64,000 nucleotides of DNA from Symbiodinium natans (Eukaryota > Sar > Dinophyceae > Suessiales > Symbiodiniaceae), in assembly GCA_905221605.1 (NCBI GenBank), contig CAJNDS010002289.1, positions 140,001-204,000 of the forward strand, given 5' to 3'. Positions 1 through 10,422 of this stretch are shown piece by piece. The notes below the pieces were generated by a model. It saw nothing but the letters and a program-made list of their open reading frames with translations, did not search any database and was not told where the DNA came from. The position numbers and the translations under genes are program-made. Position 1 is the first letter of the stretch; each line of letters starts with the position of its first letter.

Positions 1-360
1 TAAACCCTAAACCCTAAGCCCTGGCTGACAAACGACCTCAGGATGGCGTTCACCAAACCTGAAACCCTAAACCCGAAACACTCAACGTCCCACTGCTTGG
101 GAAGTTGCGGACCCTAAACCCTAAACCCTAAACCCTAAACCCTAAACCCTAAACCCTAAACCCTAAGCCCTGGCTGACAAACGACCTCAGGATGGCGTTC
201 ACCAAACCTGAAACCCTAAACCCGAAACACTCAACGTCCCACTGCTTGGGAAGTTGCGGACCCTAAACCCTAAACCCTAAACCCTAAACCCTAAACCCTA
301 AACCCTAAACCCTAAACCCTAAACCCTAAACCCCAAACCCCAAACCCTAAACCGCAAACC
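1..360. repeat. Telomere-like CCCTAAA array with a 149-bp tandem unit
   Basis: CCCTAAA heptamers enclose a unique segment (CTGGCTGACAAACGACCTC... to ...GGGAAGTTGCGGA) that occurs twice, at about 18-112 and 167-261, with period 149. Unique sequence and repeat were therefore duplicated together. The array continues with CCCCAAA variants to about 360. It does not mark a chromosome end, because the same repeat recurs throughout the window in both orientations. Confidence 0.9.
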
Positions 361-400
361 CTAAACCTTGAAGCAATCCTAGTAAGCCCACGTTTCTCAG

Positions 401-472
401 GCGACAGGATCCACCGCGGCCGCGCCAAGCCTTTCTGACCTCGTCGGCCTTGGCAAGAAGGCTGAAGAAGTC
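401..472 (+). other. Candidate internal exon, unknown protein
   Basis: A GC-rich island follows TTTCTCAG|G, a good dinoflagellate acceptor, and stays open for 24 codons, reading ATGSTAAAPSLSDLVG then LGKKAEEV. It is preceded by CCCTAAA and followed directly by TTTAGGG, the same setting as the proven RPS15A exons. The reading frame ends in the repeat. Product not recognised; the exon could be chance. Confidence 0.3.
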
Positions 473-479
473 CTAAACG

Positions 480-612
480 TTTAGGGTTTAGGGTTTAGGG
501 TTTAGGGTTTAGGGTTTAGGGTTTAGGGTTTAGGGTTTAGGGTTTGGGGCTTGGGGCTTGGGGCTTAGGGCTTAGGGCTTAGGGTTTAGGGCCCCTAAGC
601 CCTAAACCCTGA
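480..612. repeat. TTTAGGG array with TTGGGGC variants
   Basis: Nine or more TTTAGGG heptamers, then GGGGCTT and GGGCTTA variants, ending where a short CCCTAAA tract begins. The orientation is opposite to the array at 1-360, so the two flank the island at 401-472 as inverted repeats. Confidence 0.9.
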
Positions 613-620
613 ACCGTCAG

Positions 621-713
621 CAGCTGGAGCTGAGCATTGGCCCCTGTGGGTACCGCGAACCATTGATAAGGAGTTCGCTCGAACTCCGCTGGAGACCGCA
701 CAGGGGCCTGTAA
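621..713 (+). other. Structured island: nested hairpins and an open frame ending in TAA
   Basis: The island can pair as an outer 10-bp stem (GGCCCCTGTG at 639-648 with CACAGGGGCC at 699-708) and an inner 8-bp stem with a two-base loop (GGAGTTCG at 670-677, CGAACTCC at 680-687). The same segment is open from CAG|CAG at 621 to TAA at 711 (QLELSIGPCGYREPL...). It could be a small structured RNA, a foldback repeat or a last exon; I cannot separate these. Confidence 0.35.
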
Positions 714-754
714 TGTTGCTGACCCTCTCCTCTCTACATCGCCCTAAAAGCCCT

Positions 755-1575
755 AAAAGCCTAAACCCTAAACCCTAAACCCTAAACCCTAAACCCTAAA
801 CCCTAAACCCTAAACCCTAGACCCTAAATAAAGAGAGTGTTCCGCAGTGTTCCGTTGAACCCTAAGCCCGATATGCCCCACCCATACCTGAGCCCTAGTC
901 CTGAAACGAGGAGCCCAGGAGTTCCAGAGACAGGGTTTAGGGTTTAGGGTTTAGGGTTTAGGGTTTAGGGTTTAGGGTTTAGGGTTTAGGGTTTAGGGTA
1001 AAAAGTGCCAAGTGAAGGGGTGTGATTAGAGGTGGGGTTTGTGCTCCACCCAGACAGCTACGGCCCGAGGCCTCGGCGGACATCAGCCAGCAAAACCAAA
1101 ACCCAAAACCCTTAACCCTCCAAACCCTAAACCCTAGACCCGAAACGCTGAACCCAAAAAAGCTTCGCTGCGTCCCCGGCGGCCTACTGTATCGCAGGCC
1201 CGTGGGCTGCGCCTTGTGCAGCCGAAGGAAGAGAAGCGCCTACACGGCACCTGGCGGGGTTGTAGCTCTTAGGGGCTGTTCGCATATTCCTGAGATAGTT
1301 CAGGCTGCAAAAAACTACATGTGAGCTAGATCAAACCACCAAAGCCCGAAACCTTCAGCCCCAAACCCTCAGCCCCAGACCCTAAGGAAAAAACATTCTC
1401 AAGCCCTAAACTTTAAGCCCCAAACCCTAAACCCTAAACCCTAAACCCCAAACCCCAAACCCCAAACCCCAAACCCCAAACCCTAAACCCTAAACCCTAA
1501 ACCCTAAACCCCAAACCCCAAACCCCAAACCCCAAACCCTAAACCCCAAACCCTAAACCCTAAACCCTAAACCCT
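755..1575. repeat. Alternating CCCTAAA/TTTAGGG tracts with short unique islands
   Basis: CCCTAAA at 760-825, TTTAGGG at 933-1000, mixed CCCTAAA and CCCCAAA at 1400-1575. The islands at 826-930 and 1003-1395 are unique. A 100-codon plus-strand frame at 1022-1324 crosses repeat in its middle and has no clear coding signal, so I do not call it a gene. Confidence 0.8.
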
Positions 1576-1578
1576 GAG

Positions 1579-1682
1579 GTTCGAGGCCGTCTGTGACCTC
1601 TCGGAGTTCCTCCACTTCTTCGCAGCCCCTGGTGCCTCGGCGCTGATAGGGGCCCACCTGGGCCCCAAGCCAAGCCTAGGAG
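1579..1682 (+). other. Candidate internal exon, unknown protein
   Basis: CTGAG|G acceptor, an open frame reading FEAVCDLSEFLHFFAAP then GASALIGAHLGPK, and a possible donor GGAG|GTTTAGG supplied by the first unit of the following TTTAGGG array. Preceded by CCCTAAA. Third positions are mostly G or C, like RPS15A. The helical pattern resembles the candidate exon at 3898. Product unknown. Confidence 0.35.
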
Positions 1683-2110
1683 GTTTAGGGTTTAGGGTTT
1701 AGGGTTTCGGGTTTGGGGTTTGGGGTTTAGGGTTTAGGGTTTCGGGTTTAGGATTTTAGGGTTTTAGGGTTTGGGGTTTTAGGGTTTTAGGGTTTTAGGG
1801 TTTTAGGGTTTTAGGGTTTTGGGGTTTTAGGGTTTTAGGGCTTTAGGGTTTAGGGTTTAGGGTTTTAGGGTTTTAGGGCTTTTGGGCTTTAGGGCTTTAG
1901 GGTTTAGGATTTAGGGTTTTGGGAGGCTCAAGGCCCTAGAGCCGAGAAACCCTGAAGGAGCCCCAAAGTCGCCTTGAACCCTGCCAGGAACCCTCAAAGC
2001 CTCCGATGTCATTCAACTTACTTAGGGCTTTAGGGCTTTAGGGCAGAGGGTTTAGGGTTTAGGGAAGAGGGTTTAGGCTTCAGGGCTTTAGGGAAGAGGG
2101 TTTAGGGTTC
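1683..2110. repeat. TTTAGGG and TTTTAGGG array
   Basis: Degenerate G-strand array in which 8-mer TTTTAGGG units dominate between 1755 and 1920, then a unique stretch at 1921-2020 with no clear coding signal, then more TTTAGGG and GGGAAGAGGG units. Confidence 0.85.
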
Positions 2111-2176
2111 AGGGGTCAAAGCCTGAAGCCCCAAACCTTAGACCCCAGTCCCCCCTCCCCCAAGCCCCAAAAACAG

Positions 2177-2270
2177 GAGCGGCCGCCGGACCAGGCGTCC
2201 CAGCATGGGGCTCAGCAAGAGAGGCTGCTGGCGCTTGACCTCGCGGGGCTTCAGAAGCCCCCAAGTATGG
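2177..2270 (+). other. Candidate internal exon, unknown protein
   Basis: AAACAG|G acceptor, then ERPPDQASQHGAQQERL and LALDLAGLQK in an open, GC-rich frame. Followed by TTTGGGG repeat. No donor is obvious. Product not recognised. Confidence 0.25.
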
Positions 2271-3426
2271 GGTTGGGGCTCAGGGTTTGGGGTGAGCAGT
2301 AGACCTCTAGAAGTCTTGAGACCCTGAAACTGAAACCCTCATCCCTTAACCCCAACAATCCCTGTGGCTTCGCGTGGGTTTGGGGCCTCAGTCTTACCCT
2401 TCTGCTCCATTTGCGTAGCATTCCGGAGGGTGTAGGGTTCAGGGTTCAGGTCAGGGCCATACCATTTCCATACCGCTACCATTCAAGGGGTCGCAATTTA
2501 GCCATTGTGTAGAGTGTAGGGTTACATCGGCCGAATGCATGGATCTACCCAGGCCGAGGTGCCCTAAACCCTGAACCCTGAACCCTGAACCCTGAACCCT
2601 GAACCCTTAACCCTAAACCCTAAACCCTAAACCCTAAAGCCTAAACCCTAAACCCTAAACCTCTACACCCCGAACCTTGGAGCCTTAAGCCCAACACCAA
2701 CACTTTGGACCTAAGACACTGAAGCTACAGGCCCATCGTACCTGAGGCCATGAGCCACGTGCGCTGGGGTGGTGAGGTGGCCCTGCCAAGCATGCATCTC
2801 GCCTTTTTTAGGGTTTAGGGTTTAGGGTTTAGGGTTTAGGGTTCTTGGAAGCGCTAGAGGGGTTTCGGAGCCTTGACAGAACCACAGCCCGAAACCCCAA
2901 AACCCTACACCCTGAACCCTACAAGCCCTAAGCCCTACACCCTAACCCTAGAAGCCCTAAGCCTCCACCCTAAACCCTACAAGCCCCTAGCCCTACACCC
3001 TGAACCCTGTTCGCCCCGAGCCTCTGAACCCTCTTGAAACTCGCAAAGCCCCCATGGGCCGACAGTTGAGAGTCTCCTAGGCGTCGTCTCGGTTCAATTC
3101 GCCCAGGATCAGTGCCTTTTTTCGCTGTTCAAACCTACTGAAACAAAACGGGAGGCTACTGGGGGAAGCTGGTTGCAGAAGATTCCTCAGGCCGAAATGA
3201 GGGTTCCAGATTTCTGGAGTTACCAGATGTCCCTACAAGCCGAACCCTGGAACCCCCTGAAACCCTAAGCGCCGACCCGCAGCTAAGAGGGTTCCTCCGC
3301 GACCTTCGCTTCCAAACCTTGGGATCCTACACCTCCGAAGCCGTATACAACCCCCGTACGGGGCTGGGTTTAGGGTTCATCAGCCCCGCACACAAAAACA
3401 ACCGAGACACCCAAAAAAAATGATAC
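2271..3426. other. Repeat-rich stretch without a supported gene
   Basis: Short CCCTAAA tracts (2563-2660, 2890-3010) and one TTTAGGG tract (2808-2845) separate unique islands at 2360-2560, 2690-2805 and 3020-3420. The island around 2750 reads open for about 20 codons (MSHVRWGGEVALPSM...) but is too short to call. Confidence 0.6.
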
Positions 3427-3536
3427 CGTAGGGTGCTGACGCGTGAGGAAGCGGTCGGCAGTGCCGAAGAAAACCTTGCTGGCCTCCTGGCGGCAGATTG
3501 CTGCGTTGATGGCCCTGACAGTACGTCCAGTGGCTC
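3427..3536 (-). other. Candidate internal exon on the minus strand
   Basis: Read on the minus strand, ATCCCAG|G is followed by 36 open codons and then GT (ACG|GTATCA). The frame reads GATGRTVRAINAAIC, RQEASKVFFGTADRF, LTRQHPT. Third positions are almost all G or C, more strongly so than on the plus strand, which is also open. Both splice signals fit the dinoflagellate pattern. Family not recognised. Confidence 0.45.
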
Positions 3537-3720
3537 CTGGGATGTTGGGATTGTCTGGGGCGCTCGAAACCTTAAACAGCCCCAAACCCAATGACTTCGG
3601 GGTTTGATGAATCTTAGGGTTCAAGGCTTAGCAGGACTAATAGTCTTTGGAGTTATGAGTTTGGGGCACGCGATGGTCCCGAGCAGAGACCAAAAACTCC
3701 CAGAGCCTGCAACCCGGACT

Positions 3721-3897
3721 CCCAAACCCTAAACCCTAAACCAACCTTAAGACCCTAAACCCCAGACCCTAAAAAGAAAAACCTAAACCCAAACCCTAAA
3801 CCCTAAACCCTAAACCCTAAACCCTAAACCCTAAACCCTAAACCCTAAACCCTAAACCCTAAACCCTAAACCCTAAACCCTAACCCCTAACCCTAAG
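3721..3897. repeat. CCCTAAA array
   Basis: More than fifteen CCCTAAA heptamers, nearly perfect in the second half. The last unit (CCCTAAG|G) doubles as the acceptor of the candidate exon at 3898. Confidence 0.9.
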
Positions 3898-3993
3898 GAC
3901 GCGCGGCGGGCGTTTCGGGCCTACTCCGCCCTCGAGGACCTGACCGCGCTCGTCGACTTCCTCCGGGACTTCCGCCAGCCTGCCGGCTGCAGA
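3898..3993 (+). other. Candidate internal exon, unknown protein
   Basis: CTAAG|G acceptor, then DARRAFRAYSALEDL and TALVDFLRDFRQPAG in a very GC-rich open frame. CCCTAAA lies upstream and TTTAGGG downstream. The DL-x2-hydrophobic helical spacing resembles the candidate at 1579, so the two may belong to one repeated-helix protein; that is inference. Confidence 0.35.
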
Positions 3994-6170
3994 GGGATGG
4001 GGTTGTAAAGGCTGAGTTAGGGGTTTTGAAGGTTTAGGGTCTAGTTTAGGGTTTAGGGTTTAGGGTTTAGGGTTTAGGGTTTAGGGTTTAGGGTTTACGG
4101 TTTAGGGTTTAGGGTTTAGGGTTTTTATCAAGGCTAAGTTAGGGGTTTTGAGGGTTTAGTTGGAATTGGGGTTTAGGGTAGCTGGTGGGTACAAAGAGGC
4201 CACCCTTGGAGAAGTCCTCAGGCTCCTTGTCGCGACAGCAGTTTAGGGTTTGGGGTTGAGGGACTAGGGTTTAGGGTTTAGGGTTTCTAGTGCCATGAAC
4301 CACCGGGTCTTCACTGGGCCGACCCCCAGTAGCAGGAATATGAGGGGAGTGCCCGCGCTTCAATCCCTGCTGGGGCTTGTTAGGGTTGCCTCAGCAGGCT
4401 TAGGGTTCAGGGTTTGGGGTTTAGGGGTTTCGGGGTTTCGGTGTTTTGGGGGGTGAGGAAGGCTGAGGGTTGACGGTAGGAGAGGGGTGGGGGCGGAAGA
4501 CTAAAGATTTTAGCAACCCTAAACCCTAAACCCTAAACTCTTGTAAAACTCTAAGCCCTAACCCTAAACCCTAAACCCTAGACTTGAGCAAATGGGCCTG
4601 GGCATGTGCTGTGGGGCTATGGGGAGGCTGTTCTCTTCCGGCATCCCTGAACCACGTCGTTCTCCGCCCTTGAAGCCGTCTAGGCCCCTGAAGCCCCCTG
4701 GCCGCTCTAACCCTAAACCCTAAACCCTAAACCCTAAACCCTAAACCCTAAACCCTAAACCCCAAACCCGAAACCCTAAACCCTAAACCCTAAACCCCAA
4801 ATCAGGAACCCTAAACCCCAAACCCCAAACCCCAAACCCCATAGATCAAGAACAGCGGCGGGGCTGAGGAAAGGTGCGGCCCAGGCCAGGCCCCAGCCGA
4901 GGCCACCCCGGCCCAGGACCAGGCTTTAGGGGCTTTTTTTCTTTTTTTTTTTTTTTGGGGGGGGGGGGGGTTTGGGATGGTTTAGGATTTAGGGTTTAGG
5001 GTTTAGGGTTTAGGGTTTAGGGGTTCGTGCTGCAAGACTCCTCGAGTTTTGGAGTCTCAGGTTAAGGAGTAGCTTTAGGGCACTACGTGGCTTCGAGGGC
5101 AATCCTAGCTTACCCGAAGCTCTAAATCGCCGCACTTCTGCAGCTTCACTCCGCGAGACGAACCCGGAGGAGTAGGGTTTAGGGTTTAGGGTTTAGGGTT
5201 TAGGGTTTAGGGTTTAGGGTTTAGGGTTCAGGGTTCAGGGTTCAGGGTTCAGGGTTCAGGGTTTAGGGTTTAGGGTTAACAGCCTGTAGGATGCTTGTGC
5301 GAATCGTAGAGCCCCCAACCCCGCCCTAAGCCTTTCAACCCTGATGACGATGATTAGTATCCTGCTTGTTTGGCTTTGCCATGGCCACCTCAACCCCTAA
5401 AGCCTAAACCCCTAAAGTCCAAACCCCCTAAACCCTCCATCCCCTACAGCCTAAACCCCTTCAACCGTAAGCCCCTAACCCCCCCACACCACACCCCCCC
5501 CCCCCCAAAAAAAAAAAAAAAAAAACAACAACAACAACATCCCTAAAATCCTCAACCCTCTAAACCCTCTAAACCCTATAAACCCTATAAACCCTCAAAA
5601 CCCAAGCCCAAACCCTGAAAGCCTCCAGGATCCCAGCGAAGCCACGCGAGCGCGCGCGTCGAGAGGAGGCCTTCGTGTGAAGGTTTCAGGGCTTGGGGTT
5701 TGGGGTTTAGCTTTCAGGGGTTTAGGCTTTAGGCTTCAGGTTTTGGCATGCAGGCTTTGCGGGTTTGGGTTTTTTTGGTTTTGAGGGTTTGGGGTGAGGG
5801 CTGCAGGGTTTGGGGGTTTGGGGTTTAGGGGGGTTGCGGCCTTTGAGGGTTTAGGCTTTGGGGTTAGGGGTTTAGGGTCTTTACGGTTCGGGTGTAGGGT
5901 TTAAGGCGGTTTGTGAGTAGGAACGTGGATGAACACGGGACACCATGCCTGTCAAGACTATTGAGAAGCAGGGGTTATGGGGTTCAGGGTTCAGGGTTTA
6001 GGAGTGTAGGGTTTGGGGGTTCAAACACTGAGTCTGAGCCGGTCTTTTCGGTACCGTACACCCTTAACCGAGAAACTCTAAACTCTAAACTCTAAACCCT
6101 AAACGCTAAGCCCTAAACCCTAAACCGTAACCCCTAAACCCGATAAGCCCTATTCCCCGAACCCCGCCAG
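3994..6170. repeat. Telomere-like arrays of both orientations with short islands
   Basis: TTTAGGG at 4030-4120 and 5173-5278 (with TTCAGGG units), CCCTAAA at 4708-4840, a T/G homopolymer junction at 4927-4971, a poly-C/poly-A stretch at 5480-5525, degenerate CCCTAAA at 5395-5620, degenerate TTTAGGG at 5690-5900 and CCCTAAA at 6070-6150. Islands at 4180-4240, 4845-4925 and 5025-5170 are unique; none has enough signal to call. Confidence 0.7.
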
Positions 6171-6268
6171 GCCTCCCCCTCCCCACGGCGCTCCCGCACG
6201 CCTGCACGCCGGGCCCGGCGGTCGCCCTCGTACCGGCTGTCGCCAGAGCCGGAGGCGACGTCTTTGGG
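6171..6268 (+). other. Candidate exon encoding an RS/SP-rich segment
   Basis: CGCCAG|G acceptor followed by ASPSPRRSRTPARRA and RRSPSYRLSPEPEAT in an open frame. The arginine-serine and SP dipeptides resemble low-complexity arms of splicing factors, but composition alone cannot name a protein. TTTGAGG/TTTAGGG repeat follows. Confidence 0.3.
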
Positions 6269-7579
6269 GTTTGAGGTTTAGGTTTAGGGCTCAGGTATTC
6301 CCTTATGGGTCCCTTTGTAATGTTACTAAGCCCTAAGCCCTTAACCCCAAACCCTAAGCCCTAAACCCTAAGCCCAGGCTGTGCCCTGAAGCCCAGCACC
6401 CCTGTAAAAGCCCGTTCAAGCCCTCAACTCCCGCAGCCTGAAACCCCATAATTTAGGATTTAGGGTTTGGGGTTTAGGGGGGCTAACCCCATAATGCAAG
6501 GGCCTTGAGAACTAGAACAGGTTTTTGGGGGGGTTAGCCCCATAATGTAGGGGCCTGAATAGTTAGAACAGGGTTTTGGGGAGGGTATTTAGGGTTTTGG
6601 GTAGGGCATACGCAAACTTTCAGACGCTAAACCCTAAACCCTCAACCCTAAACCCTCAACCCTAAACCCTAAACCCTCGGTAGCTGTGCTGAATCACTGG
6701 GATATGAACCCCAAGCTCCACGCCAACTCCTAAACCCCAAAGGGGGTGTACGTAAATAGGGGACAGGATTTCCTTGTAGTAAGGAGACAATACGGTACCC
6801 CTAATCTTCGACCCCCCCCCCCCCCCCCCCAAAGTCCTAAACCCCAAAAGAAGCCCAAGCCCTCGTGAGTCCACACCAGGGCAAAGTTACTCTGCCGTCA
6901 CTTGGCTTAGGTCTACACGAGCCTCAGACAGCCCGATGTCAGGTCGAGCGAAAATCACGCCCTAAACCCCCGAAAGCCCTAAAGCCTTAACCATAACCTT
7001 CCCCGTCTTCAGGACAATGGCTCCCGGAAACGGCGCAGGCAGGAACCCTTTGAGCCTGAACATTCAGGGAGTTGTGGGTGTTGAGGGTGCAGGGTTTAGG
7101 GTTAGGGTTTAGGGTCCCTTGTTCCCCCTTAGACTAACAGTCCTTGGTAGGGATTCCAGTACGCCCTACTATAATCCCCCATGTCAGTCATCATTTGGGT
7201 GGTTTCCACAATTGGGTTCCTTTTTTGGGTGCCCATTCTAAGGCGGATCCCTTTTGAAAAGGATCCCAAAAAGGGACCCTAATTCAGAGACCTACCCAGC
7301 TTTGACTCGGAGCATCATCGATCGCCGCAAGCCGAGACTTAGTTGGTGGCAGCTGGTGGCATACTGCACAAAGGGGTTCAGGGTTTAGGGTTTAGGGTTT
7401 AGGGTTTAGTGTTTAGGGTTTAGGGTTTAGGGTTTAGGGTTTAGGGTGCAAAAAGGGGCAGGGGGTCCCTGTATATTTATACTACAATCACCCCCAAAAC
7501 CCTGTTCTCATTATTCAGGCACCTATATTAAGTATCGAAGGGTTGGAAGGCAAAAGGACTGCGGGCAAAAGTGAAACCA
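6269..7579. other. Repeat and decayed foldback elements, no supported gene
   Basis: Contains CCCTAAG/CCCTAAA (6330-6375, 6628-6680), two copies of a short unit around CCCATAATG (6489-6590), a poly-C run (6812-6831), a left-half copy of the GGGATGTCCCCC foldback family (about 7118-7182), a hairpin around GGATCCCTTTTGAAAAGGATCC (7247-7268), a TTTAGGG array (7375-7448) and a left-truncated copy of the AGGGGTCGGAAT family (about 7470-7535). Confidence 0.6.
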
Positions 7580-7868
7580 CCCCCCCCCCCCCCCCCCCCC
7601 CCCCCCAACCCTTACCCCACCCCCCCCCCCCCCTCACCCCCCCCCCCGACTAGAAAACCCCCCCCCCCCCCCCCCCCCAGAATCGCCCTAGAATCCTCAA
7701 TCCTAAGCCTCTTAAAACTAAAACCACCCCCCAGAACTCAATCGCTAAGCTTCCTAGGGTACCCTAAGCCCTAAGCCCTAAACCCTAAGCCCTAAGCCCT
7801 AAACCCTAAACCCTAAACCCTAAACCCTAGACCCCAGACCCTAAACCCTAAACCCTTGCACTGCACAG
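7580..7868. repeat. Poly-C tracts and CCCTAAG/CCCTAAA repeat
   Basis: C-runs interrupted by A and T from 7580 to 7678 give a meaningless proline frame. CCCTAAG and CCCTAAA units fill 7760-7855, just upstream of the candidate exon at 7869. Confidence 0.85.
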
Positions 7869-7943
7869 GCCCAAACAGTCCCGGCGCAGCAGCTCAACGA
7901 CCAGCTCGTCGCGGGGAAACAGCTTGAGCTGCCAGAATGCCAG

Positions 7944-7945
<2 letters not shown>
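7869..7945 (+). other. Candidate exon, glutamine/leucine-rich
   Basis: CTGCACAG|G acceptor then AQTVPAQQLNDQLVA and GKQLELPECQ in an open GC-rich frame, running into a poly-C tract at 7946. Ends in low complexity, so no donor can be placed. Product unknown. Confidence 0.3.
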
Positions 7946-7978
<33 letters not shown>

Positions 7979-8294
7979 CCCCCCCCTCCCCAAAATAACT
8001 TCGGGTTGAAGGTTTATTCCCTTCCCCCCCCCCCCTCCCGTGGTTCATGGTGGGTTTACCATGGTGGGTCCCGGGTTCAGGGTCAGGCCTCAGGGTGCTC
8101 AGGGTTTGCGGTCGAGGTCTTGAGGGCTTCTGAGCTTTCGTGGTAGGGGTGTAGGGGTAAGAGCCCCGAAACCCCACCACCCTCAAGTCCTAGCTACAGG
8201 GGTGCTCTCCTTGAACCGATGCTTGGCTGCTCAATTTCGGCTCCAGCGGAGAGTGTATCTGGCTCGCAACACATTCCCAGAGCTTTTCAGAACC
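7946..8294. other. Poly-C tracts and region upstream of RPS15A copy 1
   Basis: Two poly-C runs (about 7946-7990 and 8023-8037), then unique sequence. CTTTTCAG at 8283-8290 lies five bases before the RPS15A start codon and could be the acceptor for a 5'-UTR intron or for spliced-leader addition. No spliced-leader sequence is present here. Confidence 0.5.
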
Positions 8295-10422
8295 ATGGTG
8301 CGGATCAGCGTCCTCCGTGACTGCCTGAACCTGGGCTGATCGATCCACTTTAGTCTCTGCTAGTGGGAACCTTCTAGAAACGTTGAACGAATTCAGCCCC
8401 CCCCCCCCCCCCCCCCCCCCCCACACAGCCGGCTCGTTTTTGAGCAGGCCGACCCGGCTGTTAAGGAACAACATCGTGAACGCCGAGAAGCGCGGCAAGC
8501 GCCAGGTGCTGATCAGGCCGAACTCCAAGGTCATCATCAAGTTCCTGCAGGTGATGCAGAAGCACGGCTACATCGGAGACCTTGAGAGCTTGGGCTCTTT
8601 ACAGCAGCCACTTTGCGTTTGGGGGCCGGTTGAAAATGCGAAGGGGCGGGTGGGGGGGTGGGGTGGGGGGAGGTATTGTTCCTTTTGAGGGGTCTAAGGA
8701 GGGAACCCTAGAAGGGACCCTCAATCTTCTTCCCTACATAACCTCTATATATACTCTATATATATATATATATACACTCTATATATATATATACTCTATA
8801 TATACTCTATATTCTATATATATATATATATACATGTATGTTTTATATACTCCCTACATACCTAAGTAGCCTCTGGGCATCACACCCAAGGATCATTGAC
8901 GACCATCGCGCCGGCAAGGTCGTCGTAGAGCTTATCGGCCGCCTGAACAAGTGCGGCGTGATCTCCCCTCGCTTCGATGCCCCTGGGCGGTTTAGGGTTT
9001 AGGGTTTAGGGTTTAGGGTTTAGGGTTTAGGGTTTAGGGTCATGGGCCTGGGGAAGAGGAGTCCTGAACCCCCCCCCGACATCTCCCCCTACACCCAAAC
9101 AAAGGTTCATACGTCTTGGGGTTGCAGAATGCGAGAAGAAAGAAAGGTGACCTGTGTAGGTGTGGGGGGGTATATGTCGTGGAGGGCCGGCTCGCCTGAA
9201 GACCTCCAAAGATCCTACATAGGGGTTCAAGGACGTTAGCATTGGGGTTACCCTAAACCCTAAACCCTAAACCCTAAACCCTAAACCCTAAACCCTAAAC
9301 CCTAAACCCTAAACCCTAAACCCGGTGCCTAGGGTTGGGTTATGTAGCTTCGGCTAGCAAGTGTTGACCATGCTTATAGGAGCAGCGTGTAGACACGGAG
9401 CGTGCATTCTAGCTAGTCTGACAGCCCCACCCCCCGAAGCCCCAAACCCTATCGCGCTGAAGTTAAGAAAAACGCCCCGAAGTCCTGATTCATATGGGCC
9501 TGAAACCAAAAACCCTAAACCTTAAAGCCCTAAAAACCTGAACCCTAAACCCTGAACCCTGAACCCTAAACCCTAAACCCTAAACCCTAAACCCCTAAAC
9601 CCCTAAACCCCTAAACCCTAAACCCTTGGACCCTGAAGCCCAAGAGCTTTCTTTCTGCAGGTGTCCGTGGAGGGCATCGAGCAGCTGGCCAGCGACCTGC
9701 TCCCCTCGCGTCAGTTCGGGCACCTGGTGCTGCGGGGGCCCTCAGACGGCTGACAAAGGGAGGGGGTTTAGGGTTTAGGGTTTAGGGTTTCGGTTTAGGG
9801 TTTAGGGTTTAGGGTCTAGGGTTTAGGGTTTAGGGGGCCTCAGAAGGGACCCAGGGAGGGATGGCAGGGTTCAGGGTTTAGTTTTTTTGCTTTTTGGCTT
9901 TAAGGGTTTGAAGGGTTCAAAGGGCTTAACGGGTTCAAAAGGTTGGAAGGGTTTTAAGGGTTCAAAGGGTCTAACGGGTTCAAAGGGTTTTAAAGAGTTG
10001 AAAAAGTTGCAAGGGTGTACAGTAAAGGGTTTTAAGGGCTTTAAGGGTTTAAACAATTTGAAGGGTTGAAAGGGCTTAGGGCTTAGGGTTTAGGGGGTTG
10101 GTTGTAGGGTTTGGGGTTTAGGATGTAGGGTTTCGGGGTTTAAGGTTCAGAGTTTAGGGCAAACGTAGGCGAAACGGACCCTTATAAGGGACCTTGGAGG
10201 GTTATTTAGGGGCTCTTTCGGGGCTACTTTGGTATGTAGAGACTATATAAGGTATATACAGGGGTCATGTAGGGGAATAAGATTATAGGGTCCCTTCTAG
10301 GATTCTAGGGGTACCTCCTCATACCCCTTAAATTTTGCAGGACCACGACCTACGGCATCATGGACCACGAGGAGGCGCGCCGCAAGCACGTGGGCGGCAA
10401 GATCGTGGGCTTCTTCTTCTGA
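8295..10422 (+). CDS. RPS15A: 40S ribosomal protein S15a (uS8), copy 1, five exons
   Basis: Small-subunit ribosomal protein uS8, which binds the central domain of 18S rRNA in the cytoplasm. Exons: 8295-8326, 8466-8585, 8891-8978, 9661-9731, 10341-10422. They join to 393 nt, exactly 130 codons plus TGA, the normal length of eukaryotic S15a. Recognisable blocks are [58 protein letters not shown] and a C-terminus ending GGKIVGFFF. 5' splice dinucleotides are GA, GA, GC and GC; all acceptors are AG|G, a dinoflagellate pattern. Intron 1 holds poly-C, intron 2 poly-G and a TA microsatellite, and introns 3 and 4 hold telomere-like arrays. The start is fixed by homology. A second copy, with an identical protein, follows at 12115. 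The exact donor base in introns 1 and 2 can shift by one or two positions. Confidence 0.93.
8742..8833. repeat. TATA-rich microsatellite in RPS15A copy 1 intron 2
   Basis: Alternating TA tracts separated by CTC (ACTCTATATATATA units) inside the second intron. Absent from the corresponding intron of copy 2, so it arose after the duplication or was lost there. Confidence 0.9.
8988..9650. repeat. Telomere-like arrays at both ends of RPS15A copy 1 intron 3
   Basis: The intron begins with TTTAGGG units (8991-9040) just 12 bases after the exon, and its 3' part carries CCCTAAA units (9250-9322 and 9510-9626) up to about 35 bases before the next exon. The two ends are complementary and could pair in the transcript. 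Confidence 0.9.
9766..10080. repeat. TTTAGGG array and AAGGGTT minisatellite in intron 4
   Basis: TTTAGGG units at 9766-9838 are followed at 9896-10080 by a degenerate minisatellite built from AAGGGTTTTAAGGGTTCAAAGGG-like units. Both derive from the same T/G-rich motif. The minisatellite gives glycine/lysine and proline/phenylalanine frames that are not genes. Confidence 0.85.

Noticed and set aside
1-360. True chromosome end (telomere)
   Set aside because: Arrays of both orientations occur across all 64 kb, contain unique duplicated segments, and the window edge cuts the array arbitrarily.
7571-8186. Proline-rich and glycine-rich frames
   Set aside because: Translations of poly-C/poly-G runs, also seen at 14129-14330 and 62643-63079.
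9871-10069. Lys-Pro-Phe and Lys-Gly-Phe repeat frames
   Set aside because: Both come from the AAGGGTTTT minisatellite in RPS15A intron 4.
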